DNA of 64,000 nucleotides from positions 1 through 64,000 of the forward strand of contig NZ_FNUD01000002.1 of assembly GCF_900106095.1 (NCBI RefSeq). The letters run 5' to 3'. The notes beneath the pieces are model-generated. The model worked only from the letters and a program-made list of their open reading frames with translations. It did no database searches and was not told the DNA's origin. Below are positions 9,858 to 18,154 of this stretch, one piece after another (within the stretch, counting starts at the first letter, position 1; each line of letters begins with the position of its first letter). The translations under genes were made by a program, and so were the position numbers. Source of the DNA: Pseudomonas deceptionensis (lineage in GTDB: Bacteria; Pseudomonadota; Gammaproteobacteria; Pseudomonadales; Pseudomonadaceae).

Positions 9858-10799
9858 GTGTCCAAGATGATGGTCTTTACGGGGAACGCTAACCCCGATC
9901 TGGCTCGGCGTGTCGTACGTCAGCTGCATATCCCACTCGGTGACATCTCTGTCGGCAAATTTTCCGACGGCGAAATTACCGCTGAGATTAATGAAAATGT
10001 CCGCGGTAAAGACGTTTTCATCATTCAGCCGACTTGTGCTCCGACCAACGATAACCTGATGGAACTCGTCGTGATGGCTGATGCCTTCCGCCGCTCCTCA
10101 GCTACTCGTATTACTGCTGTTATTCCTTACTTTGGTTATGCCCGTCAGGATCGCCGTCCGCGTTCCGCACGTGTAGCTATCAGCGCGAAAGTTGTTGCTG
10201 ACATGCTTACCGTAGTCGGCATCGATCGTGTTCTCACGGTTGATTTGCATGCTGACCAAATCCAGGGTTTCTTCGATATTCCTGTAGATAACATCTATGG
10301 CTCCCCAGTTTTGGTGGATGACATCGAAGATCAGCGCTTTGAGAACCTTATGATTGTGTCCCCGGATATCGGCGGCGTCGTGCGTGCACGTGCTGTTGCC
10401 AAATCCTTGGGCGTCGATCTGGGTATCATCGACAAACGCCGTGAGAAAGCCAATCACTCGGAAGTGATGCATATCATCGGTGATGTCGAAGGGCGTACCT
10501 GTATTCTGGTTGATGACATGGTCGATACCGCCGGCACTCTGTGCCACGCGGCTAAAGCCTTGAAAGAGCATGGTGCTTCCAAAGTGTTCGCCTACTGCAC
10601 ACACCCTGTGCTGTCGGGTCGGGCAATCGAGAATATCGAAAATTCCATGCTGGATGAGCTGGTGGTGACTAACACCATTCCGCTGTCCGCTGCCGCACAA
10701 GCCTGTACGCGTATCCGTCAACTGGATATCGCACCGGTTGTGGCTGAAGCGGTTCGCCGCATCAGCAACGAAGAATCGATCAGCGCGATGTTCCGCTAA
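9858..10799 (+). CDS. prs: Ribose-phosphate pyrophosphokinase
   Basis: Makes PRPP from ribose-5-phosphate and ATP for nucleotide, His and Trp synthesis. 313 residues. Key motifs: [19 protein letters not shown] (ATP site), the [14 protein letters not shown] loop and the PRPP-binding signature [11 protein letters not shown] (about residue 218). The start is a GTG at 9858 ([10 protein letters not shown]), matching the known [11 protein letters not shown]-terminus; longer upstream readings run into the tRNA gene. Confidence 0.96.
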   Translation: MSKMMVFTGNANPDLARRVVRQLHIPLGDISVGKFSDGEITAEINENVRGKDVFIIQPTCAPTNDNLMELVVMADAFRRSSATRITAVIPYFGYARQDRRPRSARVAISAKVVADMLTVVGIDRVLTVDLHADQIQGFFDIPVDNIYGSPVLVDDIEDQRFENLMIVSPDIGGVVRARAVAKSLGVDLGIIDKRREKANHSEVMHIIGDVEGRTCILVDDMVDTAGTLCHAAKALKEHGASKVFAYCTHPVLSGRAIENIENSMLDELVVTNTIPLSAAAQACTRIRQLDIAPVVAEAVRRISNEESISAMFR

Positions 10800-10835
10800 G
10801 GGCCCTGCCCTTTTCAGACATCAGCTGACGAAAAG

Positions 10836-10874
10836 CGCCCCGCCCCAGCAGCCTGTTGGGGCGGGGCTTTTTTG
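10836..10874 (+). terminator. Rho-independent terminator of prs
   Basis: GC-rich stem (GCCCCGCCCCA... / ...TGGGGCGGGGC) followed by six T residues, 37 bases after the prs stop and before the rplY promoter region. Confidence 0.92.
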
Positions 10875-10938
10875 CCCATACCGTCCATAGCGCTGGTCGC
10901 AAACGCTAGGCCGGATGTGGTTATTTTGGAGATACAAC

Positions 10939-11526
10939 ATGAACGATTTTACTCTGAATGCTGAAGTGCGTTCCGACCTGGGGAAAGGTGCGAGCCGCCG
11001 CCTGCGTCGTCTCGCAAGCCTGGTTCCAGCTGTAGTTTACGGTGGCGACAAAGCCCCTGAATCCATCAGCATGCTGGCTAAAGAAGTTGCCAAACTGCTC
11101 GAAAACGAAGCTGCTTACAGCCACGTTATCGAACTGACCGTTGGCGGCGTTAAGCAAAACGTGATCATCAAAGCTCTGCAGCGTCACCCGGCTAAAGGCC
11201 ACGTGATGCACGCTGACTTCGTACGCGTTGTTGCTGGTCAAAAGCTGACTGCAATCGTTCCAGTTCACTTCGTTGGTGAAGCTGCTCCGATCAAGAAAGG
11301 CGGCGAGATCTCGCACGTTGTTGCTGAAATCGAAGTTTCCTGCCTGCCAAAAGACCTGCCTGAATTCATCGAAGTTGACCTGGCTAACGCCGAAGTCGGC
11401 TCGATCATTCACCTGTCGGACATCACCGCTCCTAAAGGCGTTGAGTTCGTAGCTCTGGCACACGGTAACGACCTGGCAGTAGCCAACGTTCACGCTCCAC
11501 GTGTTGCACCAGAAGCAGCAGAGTAA
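10939..11526 (+). CDS. rplY: 50S ribosomal protein L25 (Ctc/TL5 form)
   Basis: Binds 5S rRNA. 195 residues, i.e. the long Ctc-type with an N-terminal L25 domain (residues 1-90: [40 protein letters not shown]) and a C-terminal beta-domain ([20 protein letters not shown]). ATG at 10939 preceded by GGAGA. Codon use is highly biased, as in other ribosomal protein genes. Followed by pth after a strongly structured spacer. Confidence 0.95.
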   Translation: MNDFTLNAEVRSDLGKGASRRLRRLASLVPAVVYGGDKAPESISMLAKEVAKLLENEAAYSHVIELTVGGVKQNVIIKALQRHPAKGHVMHADFVRVVAGQKLTAIVPVHFVGEAAPIKKGGEISHVVAEIEVSCLPKDLPEFIEVDLANAEVGSIIHLSDITAPKGVEFVALAHGNDLAVANVHAPRVAPEAAE

Positions 11527-11555
11527 TTCATTACTCTGTAGTTGGAGTTTTGAGA

Positions 11556-11663
11556 AACATCGCGAGCTAACACGCAGCGAGTAAAGCGGACAAGATCGCG
11601 AAGTTTACTCATGTAAACCCGCTTTTTTGTCCGTTTTCGCCGCTAACCGTTAGCGGCGATGTT
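11556..11663 (+). other. Nested inverted repeats between rplY and pth
   Basis: About 108 nt that fold on themselves. Outer arms (11556-11571 and 11649-11663) pair over 14 of about 15 bases. Inside, GCGGACAA can pair with TTGTCCG, and a small GTTTAC-TCAT-GTAAAC hairpin is followed by CCGCTTTTTT. The inner hairpin with its T-run could terminate rplY transcription; the outer structure is larger than a normal terminator. A perfect DnaA-box nonamer (TTATCCACA, 11662-11670) overlaps the right end, 22 bases before the pth start. Confidence 0.55.
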
Positions 11664-11692
11664 ATCCACAACTCCATAGAAGGGCCCTTGTC

Positions 11693-12277
11693 GTGACCGC
11701 CATAAAACTGATCGTTGGCCTGGGAAATCCAGGCACCGAATACGAACAGACCCGGCATAACGCAGGGGCCCTTTTTGTTGAGCGTCTCGCGTCGGCAAAC
11801 GGGGTAAACCTGGTTGCAGACCGCAAATATTTTGGCCTGACCGGGCGCTTTAGCCACCAGGGTCAGGACGTTCGTCTGTTGATTCCCACCACCTATATGA
11901 ACCGAAGCGGCCAGGCCGTTGCGGCGCTTGCCGGTTTCTACCGTATTGCGCCTGAATCCATATTGGTGGCCCACGACGAACTCGACCTCCTTCCCGGTGT
12001 TGCCAAGCTCAAGCTGGGCGGCGGCCATGGAGGTCACAACGGGTTGCGCGACATCATCGCGCAACTGGGGAACAACAATAATTTTTATCGTCTGCGGCTC
12101 GGCATTGGCCACCCAGGCGTCGCCAGCATGGTGTCCAACTTTGTTCTGGGTCGCGCGCCTCGCGCCGAACAGGAAAAACTGGACGCCAGCATCGATTTTG
12201 CCCTCGGCGTGCTGCCGGATATCCTCGCCGGGGAATGGAACCGTGCGATGAAAAACCTGCACAGCCAGAAGGCCTGA
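11693..12277 (+). CDS. pth: Peptidyl-tRNA hydrolase
   Basis: Recycles tRNA by cleaving peptidyl-tRNAs that drop off the ribosome. 194 residues. Start GTG at 11693 gives the family N-terminus [21 protein letters not shown], which contains the catalytic His (H22 region). Other signatures are [21 protein letters not shown] and [13 protein letters not shown]. Followed after 23 bases by ychF; the pair is widely conserved in gammaproteobacteria. Confidence 0.96.
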   Translation: MTAIKLIVGLGNPGTEYEQTRHNAGALFVERLASANGVNLVADRKYFGLTGRFSHQGQDVRLLIPTTYMNRSGQAVAALAGFYRIAPESILVAHDELDLLPGVAKLKLGGGHGGHNGLRDIIAQLGNNNNFYRLRLGIGHPGVASMVSNFVLGRAPRAEQEKLDASIDFALGVLPDILAGEWNRAMKNLHSQKA

Positions 12278-12300
12278 CTCTACTCCTCGGGGAAAACACC

Positions 12301-13401
12301 ATGGGATTTAACTGCGGCATCGTCGGCCTGCCTAACGTCGGCAAATCCACCCTGTTCAACGCCCTGACCAAATCCGGTATTGCGGCCGAGAACTTCCCCT
12401 TCTGCACGATCGAGCCGAACACCGGCATCGTGCCGATGCCCGACCCACGTCTGGACGCGCTGGCTGCCATCGTTAAACCTCAGCGCATCCTGCCAACCAC
12501 CATGGAATTCGTCGATATCGCGGGTCTTGTGGCTGGCGCGTCGAAAGGTGAAGGCCTGGGCAACAAGTTTTTGGCCAACATCCGTGAGACCGATGCTATC
12601 GCTCACGTGGTCCGCTGCTTTGAAGATGAGAACGTGATTCACGTTTCCAACAGCGTTGACCCGAAGCGTGACATCGAGATCATCGACCTTGAGCTGATCT
12701 TCGCCGACCTCGACAGCTGCGAAAAGCAACTGCAGAAAGTCGCGCGTAACGCCAAAGGCGGCGACAAAGAAGCTGTGGCTCAAAAAGCCCTGCTGGAACA
12801 ACTGATCGCGCACTTCACCTTGGGCAAGCCAGCTCGCAGCCTGATCAAGAACATGGATGCCGATGAGAAACAAATCATCAAAGGCTTCCACCTCCTGACC
12901 ACCAAGCCTGTGATGTACATCGCCAACGTGGCTGAAGACGGTTTCGAAAACAACCCGTTGCTCGATGTAGTCATGGCGATTGCCGAAGAAGAAGGCGCAA
13001 TCGTGGTTCCGGTCTGCAACAAGATCGAAGCTGAAATTGCCGAACTCGACGACGGCGAAGAAAAGGACATGTTCCTTGAGGCCCTGGGCCTGGAAGAGCC
13101 GGGTCTGAACCGCGTAATCCGTGCCGGTTACGAAATGCTCAACCTGCAGACCTACTTCACCGCCGGCGTTCAAGAAGTACGCGCCTGGACCGTTAAAGTG
13201 GGCGCTACCGCTCCACAAGCAGCCGGCGTGATCCACACCGACTTCGAAAAAGGCTTTATCCGCGCTGAAGTAATCGCCTACGACGATTTCATCAAGTTCA
13301 ACGGTGAAGCTGGCGCGAAAGAAGCCGGTAAATGGCGTCTGGAAGGCAAGGAATACATTGTTAAAGACGGCGACGTCCTGCACTTCCGCTTCAACGTGTA
13401 A
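12301..13401 (+). CDS. ychF: Redox-regulated ribosome-binding ATPase YchF
   Basis: OBG-family P-loop protein that hydrolyses ATP rather than GTP and binds the ribosome. 366 residues: G1 [15 protein letters not shown] at residues 8-22, G3 [20 protein letters not shown], the atypical G4 (NVAE), a coiled-coil insertion, and a C-terminal TGS domain ([17 protein letters not shown]). ATG at 12301 preceded by GGGGAAAAC. Marks the left edge of the accessory region in this genome. Confidence 0.95.
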   Translation: MGFNCGIVGLPNVGKSTLFNALTKSGIAAENFPFCTIEPNTGIVPMPDPRLDALAAIVKPQRILPTTMEFVDIAGLVAGASKGEGLGNKFLANIRETDAIAHVVRCFEDENVIHVSNSVDPKRDIEIIDLELIFADLDSCEKQLQKVARNAKGGDKEAVAQKALLEQLIAHFTLGKPARSLIKNMDADEKQIIKGFHLLTTKPVMYIANVAEDGFENNPLLDVVMAIAEEEGAIVVPVCNKIEAEIAELDDGEEKDMFLEALGLEEPGLNRVIRAGYEMLNLQTYFTAGVQEVRAWTVKVGATAPQAAGVIHTDFEKGFIRAEVIAYDDFIKFNGEAGAKEAGKWRLEGKEYIVKDGDVLHFRFNV

Positions 13402-13415
13402 AACACCACACGTAT

Positions 13416-13445
13416 AAAAAACCGCGCTCAGGCGCGGTTTTTTTT
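13416..13445 (+). terminator. Bidirectional Rho-independent terminator after ychF
   Basis: AAAAAACCGCGC-TCAG-GCGCGGTTTTTTTT: a 6-bp GC stem flanked by A-run and T-run, 15 bases after the ychF stop. Confidence 0.93.
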
Positions 13446-13530
13446 GCCTGGCGTTTTTGCAGGTCAAACCATCTCCCGGACAAACGGTCTATGGTTAGTC
13501 TCTATGCCATAAGACTGATCGGGAGTTTCA

Positions 13531-14610
13531 ATGCTCGCCAAGGTATTTATCAATCGCTTTACGGCCCCTCTGATCGAGCGGCTTGCCTTTCGCTGGTCTT
13601 CAGCCTGGCGAGATGCCCTGGCTTCAGCCATCGCCGCGGCATTGGCCTGGATCCTCGCCACCCATCTGCTGGGGCACGTACACCCGGTATTTGCGGCCAT
13701 CAGTGCCGTGGTATGCCTGGCCCCCGGTCTGCCCAGCCATGGCAAACAGGCGGTGGGCCTGATGGTGGGTGTGGCCACCGGGATCCTGGTGGGAGAAGCG
13801 GCCTTGTGGCTCCCGGACTCCTACCCCTTGCTGCGTATTGGCTTTGCCACATTCTCGGCCATCGCCATCGCGGCCTTGTATGGCCTGGGCCCCGTTGTGC
13901 CGATTCAGGCCGGGGTTTCGGCCGTGCTGATGCTCGCTGTAGGCCCCGAGAGTGCCGGGGTAGTGCGCATGCTTGATGTGCTGGTAGGGGCTGGTGTAGG
14001 GCTGGTTTTCAGCCAGGTACTGCTCACGCCTAACCCTATCGGCATCATTGATAGCTCGGCGAAGGACTTGCTGGAAAAGCTCGCCGCTGGATTTGGAAAA
14101 AGCCTGCAGGCACTCGAAGATAAAGACGCGGGAAAAGCACAGAATGCCGTGCAGATTTTTTCTCGGGCCCACGACAGCCTGATTGCCCTGGAGAACGGCA
14201 TCAGCATGGCCCGCAACACCGCACGCTGGACGTTACGCGGGCGTTTTGTGTCACGTGAAGTCAAGGACATCGCCAGTCGTTACGAACGTCATGCCGTTCG
14301 TTTGTACGCCAGTGCCCTGCTGTTCGCAGAAGCCTTTGCCGATGCCTTGCGCAAGGAAGAGGGCCCGGCGCCAGCCTCGCTGCACGAACGCCTCGCAAAC
14401 GTTGCGTCAGGCTGTGCTGCTATCGCCAACGACAGTGATCGCCCGATCTTGATCCCGGTATCAGCCAGTGAACGGGCCGACGCGGTGTCTGGCCCCTGGC
14501 AACTGTGCTTGCAGCATTTGAGTACCGTTGAAAGCGCTCTTCTGACGTTTGGCTTTACCACCCAAAGCGATGCTAAAAGCATGGCCGAGAAAGCCAAGAC
14601 ACAGATTTGA
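13531..14610 (+). CDS. FUSC-family inner-membrane protein (aromatic-acid exporter-like)
   Basis: 359 residues. The N-terminal half (about 25-165) is six hydrophobic segments starting WRDALASAIAAALAWILATH and HPVFAAISAVVCLAPGLPSH, typical of the FUSC/ArAE (YeeA/AaeB-like) half-unit. The C-terminal half is a soluble helical domain (EKLAAGFGKSLQALEDKDAG, RARWTL-like). Family members are linked to efflux of aromatic acids or fusaric acid; the substrate cannot be read here. Stands alone between ychF and the secretion island; the 287 bases to hrpS are AT-rich without a gene. Confidence 0.8.
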   Translation: MLAKVFINRFTAPLIERLAFRWSSAWRDALASAIAAALAWILATHLLGHVHPVFAAISAVVCLAPGLPSHGKQAVGLMVGVATGILVGEAALWLPDSYPLLRIGFATFSAIAIAALYGLGPVVPIQAGVSAVLMLAVGPESAGVVRMLDVLVGAGVGLVFSQVLLTPNPIGIIDSSAKDLLEKLAAGFGKSLQALEDKDAGKAQNAVQIFSRAHDSLIALENGISMARNTARWTLRGRFVSREVKDIASRYERHAVRLYASALLFAEAFADALRKEEGPAPASLHERLANVASGCAAIANDSDRPILIPVSASERADAVSGPWQLCLQHLSTVESALLTFGFTTQSDAKSMAEKAKTQI

Positions 14611-14897
14611 AGTATCCTCCTTGCCGCTACGAGACCCGTTCTCATAGCGCAAGGTAATTACCCTACTGTTACGGACACCAATTCTCACAACATTTACTCC
14701 CCTTATCGCAAGACATCCAACCTATTAAAAACTTAGCCTAAGCATTCATTCTCGGCACGTAAAACAACGAAGACTCTAACTTTCAACTCTCTGAAAATTT
14801 CACTGAACACACATTAAAAGTATAACTTCCCAAAGTGGCTTTCCGATGGAGCGGTGCCTGCAACCTTTCTAGCAAGCAGCTTGCCGGAGCAAAATAC

Positions 14898-15815
14898 ATG
14901 GTGCCCTCTAACAACAAAGATATAACGCATAAGATATATCAACTCAACCCGCCAGAGTTCGACACCACAATCAACAGTACTGCCAGGCTTGATATAGATA
15001 TTTTGTTACATGGCGAAACGGGCACTGGCAAAGACACACTCGCTGAAAGTATCCATTCCCTGTCCGGCCGCAGGGGAAAATTCATTGCGTTGAATTGCGC
15101 TGCCATTCCAGAAGGGCTGGCTGAAAGCCAACTGTTTGGTGTTACTCATGGGGCGTTTACCGGAGCCGTCCAATCTCGGGAGGGGTTCGTTGAAGCCTCT
15201 AACATGGGTACGTTATATCTCGACGAAATAGACAGTATGCCGCTGACCTTGCAGGCCAAGTTATTACGCGTTCTGGAAACCAGGGGTGTAGAGCGACTGG
15301 GCTCGACCAGATTTATTCCCGTGGACATGCGCGTTATTGCTTCCGCTCAATCTTGCCTTTTGGAAAAAGTTGAACAAGGACAGTTTCGACGCGACCTGTA
15401 TTTTCGTCTCAGTGTCGTCAGCCTGCATCTACCACCGTTGCGCGAACGGCGCGAACACATCATTCCATTGTTCATGCATCTGATTCAACGTGAAGCAGAC
15501 TGCTTCAAATCTCCCATACCGGAGCCCAATACCTCGCTGTTGCAGCACATCATTTGTCATGACTGGCCAGGTAATGTCAGGGAACTGCGATCTGTCGCCA
15601 AGCGATTTGTGCTCGGTTTACCCGCGCTTTCGACGCATGCGGGCACACATAAAGATGGCGACAAGAACTTGAAGGGGCGCTTGCAGCAAATTGAAAAACT
15701 GCTTATTCAAGATTCTTTACGGCGCCATTTATATTGCCTGGATGCTGTTGTACTTGAGTTAGGTATCGCAAAACGCACGCTTTACCATCGAATGAAACAA
15801 TTGGAAATTGCCTGA
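14898..15815 (+). CDS. hrpS: HrpS-type sigma-54 enhancer-binding protein
   Basis: Receiver-less AAA+ activator expected to open the sigma-54 promoter of hrpL. 305 residues from the ATG at 14898, which has GGAG nine bases upstream and matches the length of P. syringae HrpS; a longer frame from 14835 is less likely. Walker A GETGTGKD (39-46), sigma-54-contact loop GAFTGA (85-90), Walker B GTLYLDEID (104-112), arginine-finger region FRRDLYFRLSV, sensor II WPGNVREL, and a C-terminal Fis-type helix-turn-helix (LELGIAKRTLYHRMKQLEI). Only one such protein is present; P. syringae uses an HrpR/HrpS pair. No HrpV-type inhibitor gene is seen. Lower GC than neighbouring backbone genes. Confidence 0.9.
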   Translation: MVPSNNKDITHKIYQLNPPEFDTTINSTARLDIDILLHGETGTGKDTLAESIHSLSGRRGKFIALNCAAIPEGLAESQLFGVTHGAFTGAVQSREGFVEASNMGTLYLDEIDSMPLTLQAKLLRVLETRGVERLGSTRFIPVDMRVIASAQSCLLEKVEQGQFRRDLYFRLSVVSLHLPPLRERREHIIPLFMHLIQREADCFKSPIPEPNTSLLQHIICHDWPGNVRELRSVAKRFVLGLPALSTHAGTHKDGDKNLKGRLQQIEKLLIQDSLRRHLYCLDAVVLELGIAKRTLYHRMKQLEIA

Positions 15816-15827
15816 CTATTATTCATT

Positions 15828-15856
15828 GGAACTCACGACCTTGATACCGACACTCA
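15828..15856 (+). promoter_or_regulatory. hrp box (HrpL promoter) of the pilin-hrpB-hrcJ operon
   Basis: GGAACT-N16-ACACTCA, two mismatches from the consensus GGAACC-N16-CCACNNA, with correct spacing. It lies 12 bases after hrpS and 55 bases before the first small gene of the operon. Confidence 0.7.
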
Positions 15857-15861
15857 AAGAC

Positions 15862-15881
15862 TGAACCAACTCCTTGGTTCA
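15862..15881 (+). promoter_or_regulatory. 5'-leader hairpin at the expected mRNA start
   Basis: Perfect 8-bp stem TGAACCAA / TTGGTTCA with loop CTCC, beginning six bases after the hrp box, so it should lie at the very 5' end of the pilin-operon mRNA. Confidence 0.6.
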
Positions 15882-15911
15882 ACATCGAGCACCATCCATA
15901 GAGGCATTGAT

Positions 15912-16076
15912 ATGTTACCTATAGCGTCAATAATAGCCCCCCTCTTGTTACCGATTACAAACAAGGTTATTGATACCCTTGGCGGCCTGGCAAAAAACAC
16001 GGTGAACACGCTTCTTAATACTGCACCGCCAGTCCAGAACACCACCACCACCAAAAACAACCAAATCTTTTTTTAA
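15912..16076 (+). CDS. Small protein (54 aa) at the head of the hrp operon, function unknown
   Basis: ATG at 15912 preceded by GAGG. The product is 54 residues: a hydrophobic N-terminal helix (MLPIASIIAPLLLPITNKVI), a short amphipathic stretch, then a proline/threonine/asparagine-rich tail with four consecutive threonines. It is the first gene after the hrp box and 32 bases before the 80-residue pilin candidate, which has the same hydrophobic start. I do not recognise a family. It could be a second small secreted subunit, an early T3SS substrate or a pilin paralogue. It is below usual gene-finder size limits. Confidence 0.55.
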   Translation: MLPIASIIAPLLLPITNKVIDTLGGLAKNTVNTLLNTAPPVQNTTTTKNNQIFF

Positions 16077-16108
16077 TCGCCCCACCCATAAAAAACAGGA
16101 GAAACACC

Positions 16109-16351
16109 ATGCTTGGTTTGATCGGCCCACTTCTGGGCGCAATAATTGGTGGTCGCAATAGTGGAGGCCAAGGCGCCGACCCGATTAAAATGCAAGAAGA
16201 GTTCCAGAAAAAATTAGCCATGGACAATGCAATTACAAATATAAATAAGCTCAGGAGTGACTCCGAGGCTGCAAAAGCAGCCGGCATCATGGACTCAGCC
16301 AACAAACAGATCAACGCCATGACAACGGCGGGCAAAGCTCTGCAATTCTGA
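16109..16351 (+). CDS. Putative Hrp pilin (HrpA-like)
   Basis: 80 residues, preceded by a strong AGGAG. Hydrophobic, glycine-rich start (MLGLIGPLLGAIIGG), then long amphipathic alpha-helices (KMQEEFQKKLAMDNAITNIN and the region to TTAGKALQF at the end), no cysteine. Size, alpha-helical C-terminus, position between the hrp box and hrpB, and a strong hairpin just downstream all fit the pilus subunit HrpA, which varies greatly in sequence between species. No direct similarity to a named HrpA can be claimed by eye. If this is not the pilin, no other candidate of the right kind exists in the island apart from the 54-residue product. Confidence 0.55.
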   Translation: MLGLIGPLLGAIIGGRNSGGQGADPIKMQEEFQKKLAMDNAITNINKLRSDSEAAKAAGIMDSANKQINAMTTAGKALQF

Positions 16352-16362
16352 TGTATTACCAG

Positions 16363-16385
16363 TGCCCCATCCCAAAAATGGGGCA
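16363..16385 (+). terminator. Attenuating hairpin after pilin candidate
   Basis: Perfect 8-bp stem TGCCCCAT / ATGGGGCA with 7-base loop, followed by TTTCC, 12 bases after the pilin stop. The T-run is weak, so partial readthrough into hrpB is expected. Confidence 0.65.
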
Positions 16386-16450
16386 TTTCCAAAACAGTCC
16401 ATGCAAATATTGCAGATCGAAGATCAAACCCGGCACGCCTGAGGCTTTAC

Positions 16451-16819
16451 ATGAAAATCGAAACTGCGCCAATGCCCTCCCTGACGTTGCCCTCCTTCTC
16501 TGACAAGCCCTCTTATGCCCCCGCGCCGTCGGATATCAATTGGTTCAATGCGTCATTAAACACGCCTGTAATTCCATCAACCCATAACACCCCGTCCGCC
16601 CCCTATTTCGCCCGACCGCTGAACCGGCAATCGGCTCATCTGCAAGGGCTCTCGAATCAGGCGGCACAGGCCCTGCTGAAAGTCAGCACCAGCACTGACC
16701 CCATCGACATGCTCAATTCAACCCGTGCGCTGTCCAAGCACGGCCTTGATTCAATCCTGGCTGCCAAGGTGGTCAGCAAGACGTCTCAAGCAGTCGACAA
16801 ACTCACCAATCTTTCTTAG
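16451..16819 (+). CDS. hrpB: T3SS inner rod protein HrpB (SctI)
   Basis: 122 residues, soluble, no signal peptide. Pro/Ser-rich N-terminal half and a C-terminal helical region (MLNSTRALSKHGLDSILAAK VVSKTSQAVDKL) with the KxxxxxxLT-like helix shared by SctI/YscI rod proteins. ATG preceded by GAGG. Identification rests mainly on position directly upstream of hrcJ, exactly as in hrpB-hrcJ-hrpD-hrpE of P. syringae, and on size. Confidence 0.75.
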   Translation: MKIETAPMPSLTLPSFSDKPSYAPAPSDINWFNASLNTPVIPSTHNTPSAPYFARPLNRQSAHLQGLSNQAAQALLKVSTSTDPIDMLNSTRALSKHGLDSILAAKVVSKTSQAVDKLTNLS

Positions 16820-16827
16820 GTCAGCGC

Positions 16828-17628
16828 ATGTTGCCGCGCCTTATCAAGAGCGTGCTTATCGTGTTCGCGTTATGCGTGGCCGGTTGCAGTGATCGTGTAG
16901 AACTGCACCGCCAACTGTCCGAGCAGGACGCGAATGAAGTCATCGCCGAACTTGCAGACAAGCAAGTCAGGGCCCAAAAAAATCCGACCAAAAACGGTGT
17001 CTCCGTGAGCGTCAATACACAAGACATCAGCCGGGCCGTTAATGTGCTGGAGGCGGCCGGATTACCCCGGGCTACGCGGTCAACACTGGGCGAAATCTTT
17101 CGCAAGGAGGGGGTGATTTCTACACCGCTGGAAGAGCGCGCCCGCTACATCTATGCCCTTTCGCAAGAACTCGAAGCCACGCTGTCAAAAATTGACGGGG
17201 TCATTGTGGCGCGAGTGCATGTGGTGCTGCCTGAACGTATCGCTCCGGGGGAGCCTGTTCAGCCTGCGTCTGCTTCCGTGTTTATCAAGCACAACACGCG
17301 GCTTGACCCGGACAGTATTCAATCTCGCGTGCGTCGGCTGGTTGCCAGCAGCATTCCGGGCATGGCCACGGCGTTAGATAACCCGCAAAAAATAACGACG
17401 GTATTTGTGCCCTCGGCAGCGTTTCAAGAGAAACAACAGTTGATCTTTTTCGGCCCTTTTCTGGTGCCTGAACACAACCTTGGGTTCTGGAAGACCGTCG
17501 TTGTCAGTGCTGTTACCGGACTCAGTCTGATAATGATCGCGCTCGCCATCTGGCTGTACAGGTTCTTGCTATTACGCAACAAACCGGCGTCTGGAAGCCA
17601 GTCTCAACCTGCCGAGGGCGCGTCATGA
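16828..17628 (+). CDS. hrcJ: T3SS inner-membrane ring lipoprotein HrcJ (SctJ)
   Basis: 266 residues. Lipoprotein signal MLPRLIKSVLIVFALCVAGC with lipobox VAGC at Cys20. YscJ/FliF domain: LHRQLSEQDANEVIAELADK, VEAAGLPR-like (VLEAAGLPRATRSTLGEIFR), EGVISTPLEERARYIYALSQELEATL, VVLPE (VARVHVVLPERIAPG), ASVFIKHN and RRLVASSIPG. One transmembrane helix near the C-terminus (about 225-248). Overlaps hrpD by ATGA. Confidence 0.96.
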   Translation: MLPRLIKSVLIVFALCVAGCSDRVELHRQLSEQDANEVIAELADKQVRAQKNPTKNGVSVSVNTQDISRAVNVLEAAGLPRATRSTLGEIFRKEGVISTPLEERARYIYALSQELEATLSKIDGVIVARVHVVLPERIAPGEPVQPASASVFIKHNTRLDPDSIQSRVRRLVASSIPGMATALDNPQKITTVFVPSAAFQEKQQLIFFGPFLVPEHNLGFWKTVVVSAVTGLSLIMIALAIWLYRFLLLRNKPASGSQSQPAEGAS

Positions 17629-18149
17629 ACGAAGCAGACCTATGGGTTCAGTGGTGGTCATTCGCCTGGCGTCACGCTCACCCGGATTGGCACTGCGCCG
17701 ATGAGGCGACATGGCCTCCTGCGCTAACCCGTAACCGGCATGTTTGCGTAAGCAAGGCGCTGGCGATAGAACCGTGCCTGCCCTGCCAGCCCACACCCGC
17801 CTTGCTTCGTCTGGCGCTTGCACCGCCGGGGCAAAAGGATTTCATCCTGGCGCTGGCGAATTGTATATGCCGCCCTGCATACCCGGGCCCGCTGGATACA
17901 GCCGGGCATCTCTGGTGCCAACGCCTTGCCAGGGCACTCCACACACCGGCCTGGCTCAATCAGTCCGACGATGCATTACACCTGCTCAAAGCATGGGTTG
18001 AACCGCCAGTGTGGCAACGCCTGCGACTGTGTTTTGCACGCGCACGTGTCATGGCCCTCGAACAAACCTCCTCCCCCCGCATCGCCCCGTCCAGGCTCGA
18101 CATTTTTTGGCAGGCGGTGCTCTGGCGCGCGCATTTCCACCCAGGTTAA
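17625..18149 (+). CDS. hrpD: T3SS sorting-platform protein HrpD (SctK)
   Basis: 174 residues. Between hrcJ and hrpE, the SctK position; length matches HrpD of P. syringae (about 176). Trp- and Cys-rich with W-F-A-W and RLCFARARVMA segments reminiscent of SctK proteins, but sequence conservation in this family is low. SctK links SctQ to the inner-membrane ring. Translationally coupled to hrcJ (ATGA overlap). Confidence 0.78.
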   Translation: MNEADLWVQWWSFAWRHAHPDWHCADEATWPPALTRNRHVCVSKALAIEPCLPCQPTPALLRLALAPPGQKDFILALANCICRPAYPGPLDTAGHLWCQRLARALHTPAWLNQSDDALHLLKAWVEPPVWQRLRLCFARARVMALEQTSSPRIAPSRLDIFWQAVLWRAHFHPG

Positions 18150-18154
18150 CGACC

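Noticed and set aside
12280..13467. 395-residue open frame on the minus strand opposite ychF
   Set aside because: Shadow of the GC-biased third positions of ychF; the product has no recognisable features.
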